From NCBI GenBank assembly GCA_029204045.2, contig JAQNDB010000318.1:1-64000 (forward strand): a DNA stretch of 64,000 nucleotides, read 5' to 3'. A program made the position numbers and the translations under genes. Every line of letters begins with the position of its first letter. Position 1 is the stretch's first letter. The notes below the pieces were generated by a model, which saw only the letters and a program-made list of their open reading frames with translations, made no database searches and had not been told where the DNA came from. Below, in pieces: positions 35,131-46,670 of the stretch. This stretch comes from Tillandsia leiboldiana. Its lineage: Eukaryota; Streptophyta; Magnoliopsida; Poales; Bromeliaceae.

Positions 35131-37086
35131 TTAGAACTTAAGACAAGGAAAGATATCACCTTTCCGAATCCAAAATCGCTGGATTTTGGGTTGTCTTGAT
35201 TCGTTGTGGCCGGGGGTTGTCCGCTTTGACTGTTGGTCCACTTTAGGTCTTTGCCTCGCAGTGATCCACTTGAATGATTGATGTTGTGGCTCGGACCTTT
35301 GGTGGGTTGAGTGAACTCCTTTGACTTGATGTGTCTTTTGATTCCGTTGAGTTCGCTCCGTAGATGAAGTTGCCGAAGGACTCTTCTTTCTCTTTTTCGG
35401 GCAATTCTTCACCAAATGTCCTTCAAGTCCACAAAGGTGACACGTTCTTCCTTTCAATTTGAATGTGGAACTTGAAGCATGCACAGTTTGATCCTTTTTA
35501 AAACCCAAACCAACCTTGCTTGTTTGACCTAAACCGGACATACACTCAAGTTTCTTGGAATCGGTTGAAATCCTTTGTATGTCGGATTTAAGTTGATGAA
35601 CTTGTTTGGTCAATGCTTGGTTGGTGACATGAATTTCCTCAAACTGTTTTTCTAGAAAACCAATCTTGTCCATATATGATTTAGCGTTTGTCTCCGATTG
35701 GTTTAGCTTTTCTTGGAGGATTTTATTGTTATTCAATAAACGTCCTTGTTCCTCCTCGAGATCATGAAGTTTTATCTTTAAAGCATGATTCTCGTCTTGA
35801 TTCTCAAGTCATTGCTTCCTCAACTTCTTGATATGCTTGGCCATCTTCTTAGATTCCGCAAGAAGTTGTTGATATGCCTCAACGAGTTCTTCTTCGTCCG
35901 ACTCCCCCTCACTTGATGACTCTCCGTTGGATGTTGATGTTTCATGCAAAATCAAAGGAGTAGAGTTAGTGACTAAAGATGATAAACACAAATTAGAAGA
36001 GGGGATTTTAGAGGCATGAAGAGCAACGGCGTTTTCCTCTTTACTTGAGGTCGATTCATTAGAGGTAGAATCGTCCCAAGTTTTCGCTTGCAAAGCCTTC
36101 TTTTTATATAATTTCGGAGTAGGACAATCCGTTGAAATATGGCCGTAGCCTTTGCATCTATAACATCGGATTTCCCCTTCCAATTCATCTTTTTCCTTAG
36201 AAGGTTTTGCAAGGCTTTTGAGGTTAGAGGATTTAGAACCCGATGATCCTTTAGATGGTTTCGTGGATGAAGATCCATCGGTTCGATTCTTCCAAAATTT
36301 CCGACGAAATTTCTTTGTGATCCGCGCCAATTGTTCTTCAAAATCGGCAAAAGAGATTTCATCGTCGGAACTCGATTCGCTATCTTCTTTCTTTGTGGAT
36401 TTGAATGCAATACCTGTAAGCTTAGAAGAAGACTTGGAAGAAACTTGATTAGTAGGAAAAGTCAATTCATATGTTTGCAAAGCACCTACTAATTCCTCAA
36501 CACTCATCTCATCCGGATGACTAACGGTTTCAATGGCGGTAACCTTTGCCCTAAACCGTTCCGGAAGAGTCCGAAGTATCTTTCTTACAATTTTCGACTC
36601 CGGGATCTTTTCTCCTAGATTAGCACATGTATTAATTACATCTTGAAGTCTAGTGTAATAATCTGTAAACAATTCATGCTCTTCCATATGAATAGAGTCA
36701 AATTGATTTGTAAGCATCTGGAGCTTTTGAATTTTTACAAGATTAGTACCCTCATGTGTAATTTTGAGAATATCCCAAATTTCCTTCGCGGTTTCACACG
36801 CGGAAATTCTTGTAAATTCAGTCGAGGAAAGAGAGTTAAATAAAGCGTTCATACCTTTCCCATTGTAAGAAGATCTTTCAAATTCCTCTTTGGACCATCT
36901 AGAGCGAGGTTTTGGGGTAGTAGAATTTCCTACTTCCTCAACAGGATGCACCCAACCGCATTCCACGGATTGCCATACTCGCTCATCAATTGCGATGAGA
37001 AAAGCTCTCATCCGCACTTTCCAATAAGCATAATTAGTCCCATCAAAAAGAGGAGGTCTATAAATATTACCACTTTCACCCATCAT
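35131..37086 (-). pseudogene. Sirevirus gag with one premature stop
   Basis: I start at the Met at 37086, because the longer frame begins inside the LTR. Order: UBN2-type gag (RPPLFDGTNYAYWKVRMRAF near the N-terminus), SACETAKEIWDILKITHEG, IVRKILRTLPERF, then a zinc knuckle CYRCKGYGHISTDC, a Ser-rich acidic region, a coiled-coil-like segment, and a second knuckle CHLCGLEGHLVKNC. A single in-frame TGA at about 35808 splits it into 438 and about 220 residues; reading through, the frame stays open to 35131. Closely related to the gag at 59608. It would form particles and bind RNA; the first segment keeps both the gag core and one knuckle. Confidence 0.88.
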
Positions 37087-37107
37087 GATAGATAAACCTA
37101 AAACCCT

Positions 37108-37120
37108 CTCTGATACCAAT
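37108..37120 (-). other. Primer-binding site of gag-only Sirevirus
   Basis: The minus strand reads ATTGGTATCAGAG directly after the LTR end. Confidence 0.8.
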
Positions 37121-38076
37121 TGTAGAGTTATTATAGGATCCACAAGGATCTAAATAGGTACTATCAAACAACTAGAGGGGGGGTGAATAGGTGTAATACT
37201 TAAAAGCTCAATCTCAGTGCAAAATAAAAAACAATGCGGAAAATAAAAATAGCACACCGAGATATACGTGGAAACTCCAATCCAGGAGAAAAACCACGGG
37301 ACCAACACGCAATAACAATCCACTAAGAATAGAAGAATAACAAGGTGATTACCGACTCCACGGACTCAAACCCCTCCTTCAGCTTCTTCGGACCTTGCGC
37401 TGACCGGTTGGATATCCGCGCAATAACAATCCCTAAGAAAAGAAGAATAACAAGGTGATTACCGTCTCCACGGATTTAACCCCTCCTTCAATTTCTTGGA
37501 CCTCGTGCTCCACCGTTTTGCTCGTCCACTGCTCACGTTCGAATCCACGAACGCACGCTTCGAATCCACGAAACGCCTTTAGCACACCGAATCCACGATG
37601 CCACGTCGAATCCACGACGCAAACTCAGTCGATAAGAATATTGACTTCGATGGTGATCCTTTGCTTAGATTATCAATGAAGATCCATGGGAAAAATCTCT
37701 AAGCAAAGATTAGATCAATTCGACAAAAGATAGATCTTGGAAGAACCGTCGAATTGACCTAAAAGAGGCTATTAAGAGGAACAATGAAAACCTAGCCTCT
37801 AGGGTTGCTCTCAAATGTTTTATAAAAAGATCGGCCGTAGCACCCACGTTTTTGAGAAACCCTAAACGTCTATTTATAGTTTAGAAACCTTTGGAAAGAG
37901 ATAAGAATCAAAAACATACCTTATCTGGAAATTTTCAGGACGGCGATCCGGATCGGATTTACTGCGATCCGGATCGTCGTAACGAGATTGACGATTCCAG
38001 AAAACCAAGGGTTCGGGATCCGGATTGCATTGCCCGATCCGGATCGTTCATACAAATCAGAAAACTTAACATTCGG
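37121..38076 (-). repeat. 5' LTR of gag-only Sirevirus, truncated
   Basis: About 955 of 1375 bp remain. It follows 32152-33100 closely, then stops at CATTCGG, where it fuses to long-LTR sequence starting TCAACCGCC. It includes the same 111-bp duplication (units near 37310 and 37421) and four of the palindromes. Confidence 0.87.
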
Positions 38077-40593
38077 TCAACCGCCTACTATCCGCGGTTG
38101 CCACAAAACCCTCTAGTCCATAATCATGTCCTATCACCGATGTCCTATAACGGACATCCGGTCAACCGCCCAATATCCGCGGTCGCCACCAAAACCCATA
38201 ATCCGTAATCCAGGCCCCGGCTACACTATCCCAACCCCTGCTCAAACCCGAGCAACAAATACCACCTGACTAACGAAAGGAGAAAAGAAACAAACAAGGT
38301 TTCTCCTAAGTCAAGTTCCAGCATGAAAGTGTAGCGATAAAAGATGGCCTATCTAGATGTCCATACAAGCATGCAAGTGTTCTCAAGGAAACAAAGGAAA
38401 AGGTGTCCAATAGTGGTTCCACATGTGTAACAATTAATAACTCCGCATAGATATAACCATCATGCTAAAATATTATCCAACCACACATGTCTATAATCCA
38501 TGTTCCATGATAAAGCATCACTATCCACCTATGCATGTCATAAAATCCTGAAATAGTACCAACCACTAACAGGATAATCATATAGTCTAAAATAAATAAT
38601 CCAATCCACATGCAAGGTTAAACGCTAACATTCCATCCATACCAATATGTATAAGTCCCAACCACTATCAAATATCCACAATAGTAATTTCCATATGAAG
38701 GGCTCACAATTTTATATTACTTTAAGCATGCATGTCCAAATAAAGGGATCACTCTAATATTCCTAATGAGCATGTCAAAATAGAGGTAAACAACAACCAC
38801 CCACCTGGACACGCGCAATCCTCAGTTGTAAAACCTCCTCGCTGTCCAATATCCCCTTTTCACGGCAAATGCTCAAACAGATAAACCGCCGCGATCGCTG
38901 TTCACAATTACCCCAAAACATACACACAAATAAGCACACAAGTATCCGCAAACATGCTGTCCAGAATTCAGTCCCAAAGATGCCCTGTTTTTACCTGCGA
39001 GAAATGCCCAGAAAATTCCAAGAAAAATACTCTCACGATCCTTGCGACGAACCCGTAGAAACGAGTACCTGCACGCTCAAATCCGAGTTTCCTACACTGA
39101 GTAACAAATCCGACAAGGGAACCACCCCGAAATAAACTGCTCTCAAAAACTGTAGAACTAATTCCTGTAAACAGAGATTTCTCACCTTCTAAAAATATTT
39201 AGAAAATTCCAAGAAAATTTGGGGATATTCCTCGTGATGTGAATATGCAAATTGCCTTTTGCATCACCCACATCCGATGCCTGTGCGCGAAGATATGGCC
39301 GAAATACCGAACCGCTGTCCAAAACTCCGCCCAAGAAAAAGGGTCAAATGGAAGCTCGGGGAACTCCAAGATAAACCAGAAATGAGGAGGAGCTCAAAAC
39401 ACGAAGATCAAAGCCCTACCTGTCGTGAGTCCAACGGCGCAAGAATCGCCTCAATCGGAGGTCGGAGTAAGCCGGGGGAGTCCTTGCACCAAAATGCGAC
39501 GAAGAAGATCACAAACGAACGAGCGTCGTGCTGCGCCGTAAAAATGGAAACCTCGGGATGCGTGCCGCTGAAAAATTTGGAAATTTGCAGATGGAACCGG
39601 CTCTAGGAGTGGAGGATTTCTTGTGAAGGTCGCACAGTGAAAAGAAGAACAGGGAAGAAGCTCTCTTCAGTAGAACTCGGCCTATTTATATGCTGGAAGA
39701 AACAAATCCAAAAATACCCATCCTGTCCTTTTTTCCGGGCGCTCCAGATTTTCGGGCGGCTACAGTGTTGGGCCCGGCCCAACACTGTGCGCACCCGAAA
39801 GCCCCTCGGGCCTCCACGTCGCCCACAAAACAGGCAACAGCGGGAGCCACCACTCCCGCTGCGCCGCGTGGCCACCCCCGGGGATCGACACGTGGCGCCC
39901 CCAACGCGCGGGAAACCGCGGTCAGCGCCCACGTGCCGCCTGCCAGCGCCGCCTGCCAACCCTGCCGGGCACGCGCCCCGAGGCCTTCCGCACCCATTCG
40001 GTGCACCGAGCGCGCTACACCGCACCAACCACCGGCCGCCACGTGTCCACCCCGGTAAACCGTGCGCCCCGCGCTCTCCGTAGACCGCGCCCCGCGGACC
40101 GGCCCACTCCCGAGCCGCCACGCGTCCAGCCCCCGGTGCACGCCCGCCGCGTGGACCGGGCGGCCCGCGCCCCTGCCCGCCGCGCTGCCCGCAGCTGCTC
40201 CGCCGCTGCCCGCCGGCGGCCGAAAACACTGTTCCGGCATGAACAGTAACCAATGCGCAAAATATCAAGTAGGTAGTCCATTTTGACCGTTTTCGCGCGC
40301 TGAATCCGAATCCGATGTCCGATTTGCCAAATTCCAATACCAAAATTTGCCGAACGCATCCGGAAAGGTGTTCCTCGGTCCAAACTTCGCGCTGAGTCCA
40401 TTTTTAATATCCGCTTCGCGCGAAACCACTTCTAAAGATCCGACGGAGTCCACTGATCACCCACGTGATCCATTAAGCCCGAAGTCCGCCACTTGTGTCC
40501 AATTGGTGCACAAACACCTCCAACACACAGTACAGGCTCCCCAGATGTCACCAATGACTCTACCACAGCTCTGCAGAGATCCAGGTCATCACA
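38077..40593 (-). repeat. LTR D, right part
   Basis: Resumes at the position matching 11491 in LTR B, so about 398 bp of LTR D is missing at the junction. TATA box 39681-39690; GC-rich block 39740-40230, shorter than in LTRs A-C. Ends GTCATCACA at 40593, then GTACA, the outer target duplication. Confidence 0.88.
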
Positions 40594-43500
40594 GTACAAG
40601 CTCTCAATACATATCATATCCTCACTACATGAGTCTCTCAAAAGAGGAAAACAAAATAGCCAATCTACTGCAGGTCTCCTCTGAAGGGAGGGTACCGCTA
40701 CTCTCCAACGACGGGTAGGGATCTAGCTCGCGACTCCCTCGCCTCGATCAACAACCGCAGAATCAGCAACACCCGCTAAGACTCTGCAAAACAAAGGAGA
40801 GGAAGGAAAAAGGAGGGGGAAAACCCCCAAAGGGTGTGAGAACTACACCAAAAAGGGAGTTCTCAGTGGGTACCACCGCCAGACCCGACGGTTTGCCCAC
40901 TAAGTCTTCAAGAGACATAAACTAATTAACCAAAGCCGTGAGAACTGAACAAGAATGCTGATGACACTCAACAGCTACCATGCCTCCATCTAAATGTTCA
41001 AGAGGGGAGAATCAAAGAATGGTATGCAACCACTAGCACATGAAGTGCACAACCGATCCAATCGACCTGACTGCCACATCTGGTCCAGTCAAACCTGCGC
41101 CCCACCTACAACCACCTCCCACTGCCGGGCAGGAATTACGTAGGGTGTCCGAACGGACTAATTCGCTATCGAGTAGTGGCTCATGCAGGCTATAGTCAAA
41201 ATCCACGCTCTCTCTCAGAACGGATAGACTCAATCAAGATCACCAAACCTCTCGCACAACGGTCGACGACTCGCAACAACCTCGGGGCCACCGTCAATCC
41301 CCAAACGGTTCCCAACAACACTAGCACTGGTCTAAACACAGCTACTAGACTCCACTTGGTCCCCCTGACACGAGTGCAACAATAAAGTAAATGCCTGTAA
41401 TGACCTAAATCTGGTGCCACCAGTAAAACTGGTACTGCCTGCTGTGCCTGCCAAATCGGGTATGCTGGCCAACGCATAGCACCGATAGGGGATAGGAGTC
41501 TCAAGGACTCAAAGCCTGTCTTTAACACACTCCGGAGTGGAACTCGAGGGGAGCGACCCACACGAGTAAAGTATCTCAGTGATAAGTATAATAAGTAGTA
41601 TAATCAGCAGGACTGGATCATGACTATGATCAAAGTGGGAAAGCTCAACCACTAAAGAAAGCCTCGGTCCTCAATCAGATGCAAAAGTAAACATCCGGTC
41701 AACCGCCCAATATCCGCGGTTGCCGCAATACCCTGCCGTCTATAACCAAGTCCTATAGCCGACCTCCGGTCAACCGCCCGATATCCGCGGTTGCCGCAAA
41801 ATGCTACCAATCGCAATCCAGCACAACCCGTCCCTGACACCAATGTCCCGGCTACACTACCCCAGACCCCTGCTCGCACCCGAGCAACACAGACCGCCTG
41901 ACTAACAAAGAAGGAGAAAAGGAATAACATGGTTTCTCCTAAGTCAAGTTCCAATAGTAGTGCAGCAGTAAAAGATGGCCTAACTAGATGTCCATACAAG
42001 CATGCAAATGTCTTCAAGGAAATGAAAGGGGGTAAAGCATATAATAGATCCTCTAGGAATAAACAACATGCCGGAATCCCTAAAGAACTACACCTGTCCA
42101 CAATCCAGGGTCCATCAACAGAATGATCAGAATAATACCCGCACATAGATATAGGCCCCTACTCAATCGAGTAATCATATCATAAAAGACTATGTGCAAC
42201 CTGGCATGCTAAAAGATCATTACTAAAGCACATCAATCTGTATGATCTAGGCCATTCTTCAAGCTTTTCCTCTCAATGCTAAATATGGGTTGTACATTAA
42301 ATATGCATGCTATCAGTCATAGAGGGGTGACATTCCCACAAGTGCGCACTTACATTCACCATATCATAAAAACCTTATACAGTTACCAATATTAAGCTTA
42401 CCCACCTGAAGTGCTCAATCCAAGACAAACCTGGGGTCGGTGAAGAGCGTGGTCACTTGCTAACAATATCTGCTGAACCGTATCCACGGTACATGTCGCG
42501 CAAGCCCCGGCTCCAAGCAATGCTCCACAAAAACTCCCAAAATTACCCCTGGATACAAAATATAGTCCAATACTACAATTTATACAACATTCCAAGAGTG
42601 CTGTCCAAGTTGAAACTTTAGTCCCAAAGAAACAATATTTTAACCTGCAGAGAGGACTCCGAAAAATCCAACAAAAATACAGTCGCGATCGTCGCGTTGA
42701 GACCTTCGAAACGGGTACCCAATTCCGAGCCCCGTAGGCCGAGTTACAAATTCCACAATACAGGGTGCACACAATCTCACAACAACACATCTGTAATACT
42801 CTGCACAGTAAAGGGGGAAGAAGTATACCTTCGGGCAAGTCTCAGAAAATTCCCCGAAAAATACGACGGTAATCTTTGCGACGCGTAGATGCAAAAAGTG
42901 TATAGAAACACCTCAATCCGATGCCCGTATGCGAAGATATCGCCAAAACATCGAGCCGCTGTCCAAGTCTCAACCACAGCAAAAAGGGTCACAGAAAGCT
43001 TGGAAAAACTCCTCAAAAAGCGTGAAACAAGGGGAAGCAGGACATACCAAGATCGAAGCCCTGTCTGTCGCCGTTCCAACAACATAAAAATCGCTTGAAA
43101 AGGTGGTCGGGGTAGGCCGGGGGAGCTCGCGCACCAAAACGCGACGAAAGGGAACTCCGGCGAAAGAACGTCGCGCCGCGCCGAAGAAAATGTAACCTCG
43201 AAAAGCGTGCCACGTAAAATCCCCAAAATCCTCAGGTGGGTGCAGCACAGCGCGGGGATCAACTTTGCTGAAGGCGTCGTGGCGAGGGGAGGCTCGGAAA
43301 TGCCGGAAAATGGAAGAAGAAGGCGGCTCGGGTCGCTTAAATAGGCTCCAGAAAACAAATCCCAAAATACCCGCTGTATCCCTACTTTCGGGCGCCCGGT
43401 TTATTCGGGCGCCCGGTTTATTCGGGCCGCTACAGTGTTGGGCCCGGCCCAACACTCTGCGGGCCCGAATCCTTCCTGGGCCTCCACGTAGAACGCCGAA

Positions 43501-44288
43501 TAGGCAACAGCGAAGCCCGCCGCTAACCTGGCGCCACGTGGCCCAACGCAGCGCCGACGCGTGGCGCGTCCAGCGCGGGAAAGTCGTCAACGCGCGCCCA
43601 CGTGCGCGCCTGCGCCGCCGCCTGCCACCCCTGCACGCACGCGCCCCGAGGCGGCCTGCACCCGCTTCGTGGACCCAGTCCACTGCACCGGCCTACCGCC
43701 AGCTGCCCCGCGTCCTGCCCTCTGGTGCACGCCGGCCCAGTGGACCGCGCACCTGCCTGGGCGCCCGCGCACCTGCCTGGGCGCCCGCGCGCATGCCCGG
43801 GCGCTGCCCGCGCCGCACCCGCGCCTGCCCGCCGCCGCGCCTGCGCCTGCCCGAGCCCGCGCCGCCGCCCTCCGCCGTCGCCGGCGCTGCCCCAGCCGCC
43901 GGAACAGTGCCCCCCCTTGCCTCGAAATCCGTGCGCGGCATCCGGGCTCCGAGTAATACAAGTGAATAGTCCATTTTCATCGTTTTCGCGCGTTGAATCC
44001 AAATCCGAAGTCCGTTTTGCCCAATTCCAATCCTAAAATTTTTCGAAGGCATCCGGAAGGGTGTTCTTTTGTCCAAACTTCGCGCTGAGTCCACTTTTGA
44101 TATCCATTGCGCGGAAAACTACTTCTAAACATTCGACTGGGTCATCCGATCACTCACGTGATCCACTTTAAGCCCGAAGTCCATTACTTGTGTCCTAATT
44201 GTGCACAAACACCACCGACACACCTCGTAGGCCTCCAGAAGCTGTAGATGTAACCGTAATCCATAAGTGGGAATTTCGGGTCCTCACA
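40594..44288 (-). repeat. Long LTR G, right part
   Basis: Starts with the second GTACA and continues LTR G after the array. A diverged relative of LTRs A-D, closer to E (shared CTGGTACTGCCTGCTGTGCC-type block near 41431). Two perfect hairpin units at 41700-41722 and 41771-41793. A GC-rich block (43380-43920) and a TATA-like TATTTAAG on the minus strand near 43337. Ends GGGTCCTCACA at 44288. What follows is not a polypurine tract, so it is a solo or 5' LTR. No ORF here resembles a gene. Confidence 0.75.
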
Positions 44289-44425
44289 ATTCACATATCA
44301 TCTAATCATTAAGTTCCAAATGTCATACTAACAAGTTCAAAGTTATATCAGTTATCGCAAGTCACTTGTTAGAAATATTACATGCCCAAATAGTTAGTCA
44401 AATAGTTAGTAGCGGCATGTTATCA
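44289..44425 (-). mobile_element. Inverted fragment of Sirevirus-like 3' region
   Basis: Its reverse complement aligns with about 2795-2930. Shared blocks are the repeated CTAACTATTTGACTAACTAT, GGGCATGTAATAT and TATGACATTTGGA. It lies between LTR G and the copia element and is probably a remnant of the sequence into which one or both inserted. Confidence 0.55.
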
Positions 44426-44952
44426 CTGAAGTAAAGTATGAGAGAAAGGGAACAACTTCTTCTAATCATATAGAGTTCTCTTTAATCATCAGATAGAACT
44501 CTTCCTATAATCATTGGTCTCTATATTATAGTTAATTCTCTTGAAATTGCTAGCACAATTTGAGAATTAATTATTCTCCACATTGATACAAGAAATCACG
44601 AAAGGAGTTTCGAGATTATATTGTGTGAAGCACAGATCCCAGAGCAGCCTTGTGTGGATACACATAGAGGCCGGACAGTTGTGCGGCTCAAAGAACCGGA
44701 AGTTCAGATCCAATATCAACCGACAGACAATTTCGGTAATCAACAAAGGTTGAAATTCTAACCCTTCTTCTAATTAGATTAGAATAATAATTTTTGTGTG
44801 TCTCACGAGATGATCTTGTAACATATTTATATATATACAGTAATATCATAAATGTTATGATGTTAAGGTATATATGATTAAATCATATTTATGATCATAA
44901 AATTTATTTTCGCTGCATTAAATGCGCATGCACGCGCATCCGTTTCCTTACA
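44426..44952 (+). repeat. 5' LTR of copia element 2, boundary uncertain
   Basis: Ends CCTTACA just before the PBS. I could not find its TG start, and it does not visibly match the 189 bp of 3' LTR seen at 49974. So the U3 end is probably lost upstream and the visible 5' and 3' LTR portions do not overlap much. AT-rich, with a possible TATA stretch near 44827. Confidence 0.5.
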
Positions 44953-44953
44953 G

Positions 44954-44966
44954 TGGTATCAGAGCC
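44954..44966 (+). other. Primer-binding site of copia element 2
   Basis: TGGTATCAGAGCC, matching the 3' end of initiator-Met tRNA, one base after the LTR end. Confidence 0.85.
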
Positions 44967-45999
44967 ACCCTCGTGCAGCCACAAAAATTATTCCTATTGT
45001 TGATTTTGATTTAGGGTTATATGAGTTAACCCTAATGCGAATGCCTATGCAAGATTTTTGAAAATTATATTTCATACATATGATGTTTGAAAATAATTTG
45101 TGATAATAATAATTGGGACCACACATGTATATAATTGATATACTGTTATTATTATTATTATTATTTAATCTTATGATGGTTAATTAATTAAGTTAATATG
45201 CAATTAATTGAAATGTTTTAATTGCATTTAACTTAATCAATTAACATATTAAGGTTATATTAACATATTAATTGAAATTACATATGATGGGGCATGAGAT
45301 GCTATGATCAGATTTCATCATGTGATTTGGACTAATTTTATCATCAGCTTTTAATATAAATTTATATTAGATGAAAAATATAATTGCATTGGATGCAATT
45401 TGGAAATAAGATCTGATGAGATTGGAATAATAACAAATAATATTAAGTTGTAAAGAAGAGTGTTGTGAACACTCTATCGTAGCCTTCTACCGTTGTAAGG
45501 TGTGGGTGTTTTTCTTAGGGTTGAGTAGTACGCATGGTTACATGGGCTACTTGCACGAAGAAAGCGTAACCACCTTAACAACATTTGATGTTATATGGTA
45601 AAATTATTATTGTACCCGATAACTGTTAGGTGAGGGTTTAATATTAATTTTATTCATATATTGAACGGTAGGTCAAACTTAACTAGGATGTGAGGCCAAT
45701 AACTGTTAGGTGAGGCTTTTATGTCCTAGAGGCTAAAGAATGATTGCAATATATTTTTGAAACATTGGGCAAGAGTTGTCCACTCATCGAATTACTAATT
45801 ACCAATAACTGTTAGGTGAGGTAATTTACAAAAATCGGTGAGAGCGTAATTCCCACTAGAAACCAATTTAAGAGGTTTCTGTTTCTTCACTAAAGGAGTG
45901 TGAAAATTCATAAAATTTAGTGGGAGATACCATTTGATTAAAAGTCCATAATCAAATGGAATAATGAAAGATATATAACTAATTGAATATCTTTACCTT
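44967..45999 (+). mobile_element. Untranslated leader of copia element 2
   Basis: About 1 kb, AT-rich, non-coding. It carries three copies of ATAACTGTTAGGTGAGG (45619-45635, 45699-45715, 45805-45821). A role in packaging or translation is possible but not shown. Confidence 0.75.
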
Positions 46000-46670
46000 T
46001 TGCAGAATATGGCTGCCTCTAACCCTCTCACTAAAATTCTTGATGCCAACCGCTTGACCGGTCGTAATTTTTCTGATTGGCTACGGAACTTGAGAATTGT
46101 TCTCAACTCCAAGAAAATTGCCTATATTTTGATCACTCCTGCTCCTGAACTTCCAACTGATGATAATGAGCAGCAGAGAGCTACATATGAAAAATGGATA
46201 GATGACAATAATAGAGTCAGGTGCTACATGTTGGCATCGATGAGCAACGAGTTGCAACGCCAACATGAGAACATGGACAGTGCATCAACCATTCTACTTC
46301 ATCTACAGGAATTGTATAGTGAACAAAGCCGCTCTACTCGATATGAGATATCAAAGCGGTTATTTCGAGCAAGAATGTCTGAAGGCCAATCAGTTAATCA
46401 TCATTGTTTGAAAATGATTGAAGATATTGAGGAGCTTGAGAAGCTCGGCTTACGGATGGATGCAGACTTGCAGACAGATTTAATTCTGCAGTCTTTATCT
46501 GGCTCACTTTCGCAGTTCGTCATGAACTTTCAAATGAATAAGATTCAGTGCACTCTCTCAGAGCTCTTGAATATGCTGGTGATAGCAGAGGGAACAATAA
46601 AAGGTAACAAGGGGATAGTCTTGGCTATAGAACGGGCTTCTTCCTCCAAAAGAAAGTCTAAACGGAGAAC
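46000..46670 (+). pseudogene. Copia element 2 gag (UBN2 type)
   Basis: Start ATG at 46000 or the next Met three codons on (MAASNPLTKILD). Domains: LTGRNFSDWLRNLRIVLNS, then MLASMSNELQRQHENM, LYSEQSRSTRYEISKRLF and ILQSLSGSLSQFVMNF, typical of plant copia gag. Near 46660, in a Lys/Arg-rich stretch, a one-base change throws the frame; the zinc knuckle follows in another frame. Without that shift gag and pol would be one long frame, as in most copia elements. Clade within copia not resolved. Confidence 0.87.

Larger units (their letters stand above)
32152..38076 (-). mobile_element. Gag-only Sirevirus derivative (TR-GAG type) in LTR D
   Basis: A minus-strand element with 3' LTR 32152-33526, about 3.6 kb internal region and a truncated 5' LTR 37121-38076. 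The only coding content is gag; there is no trace of protease, integrase or RT. Over the 955 bp shared by both LTRs I noticed four substitutions, so the insertion is recent. The outer part of the 5' LTR and about 0.4 kb of neighbouring LTR D are missing, with the two sequences joined at a GG. Elements with terminal repeats and only gag are described in plants as TR-GAG; they depend on partners for pol. Confidence 0.87.
4607..40598 (-). mobile_element. Tandem LTR-internal array of a non-autonomous gypsy family
   Basis: Four LTRs (A-D) alternate with three internal regions, all on the minus strand. Each junction is correct for a retrotransposon. On the minus strand, each LTR ends ...GGGGCGTGACA (one copy GGAGCGTGACA) followed by a PBS with TGGTATCAGAGC, and each internal region ends GTTTCGAGGACGAAAC ... 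GGGGGAGGA before the next LTR's TGTGATGACC. The outer edges carry the same 5-bp word GTACA at 4607-4611 and 40594-40598. One original insertion later expanded by unequal recombination is the simplest reading. Two other elements are nested inside (14680-24214 and 32152-38076). Confidence 0.88.

Noticed and set aside
44367..44425. TGTTAG at 44367 as the start of the copia 5' LTR
   Set aside because: Similarity to 2795-2930 runs across both sides of this point, so it is not an element edge, and it does not match the 3' LTR beyond a few bases.
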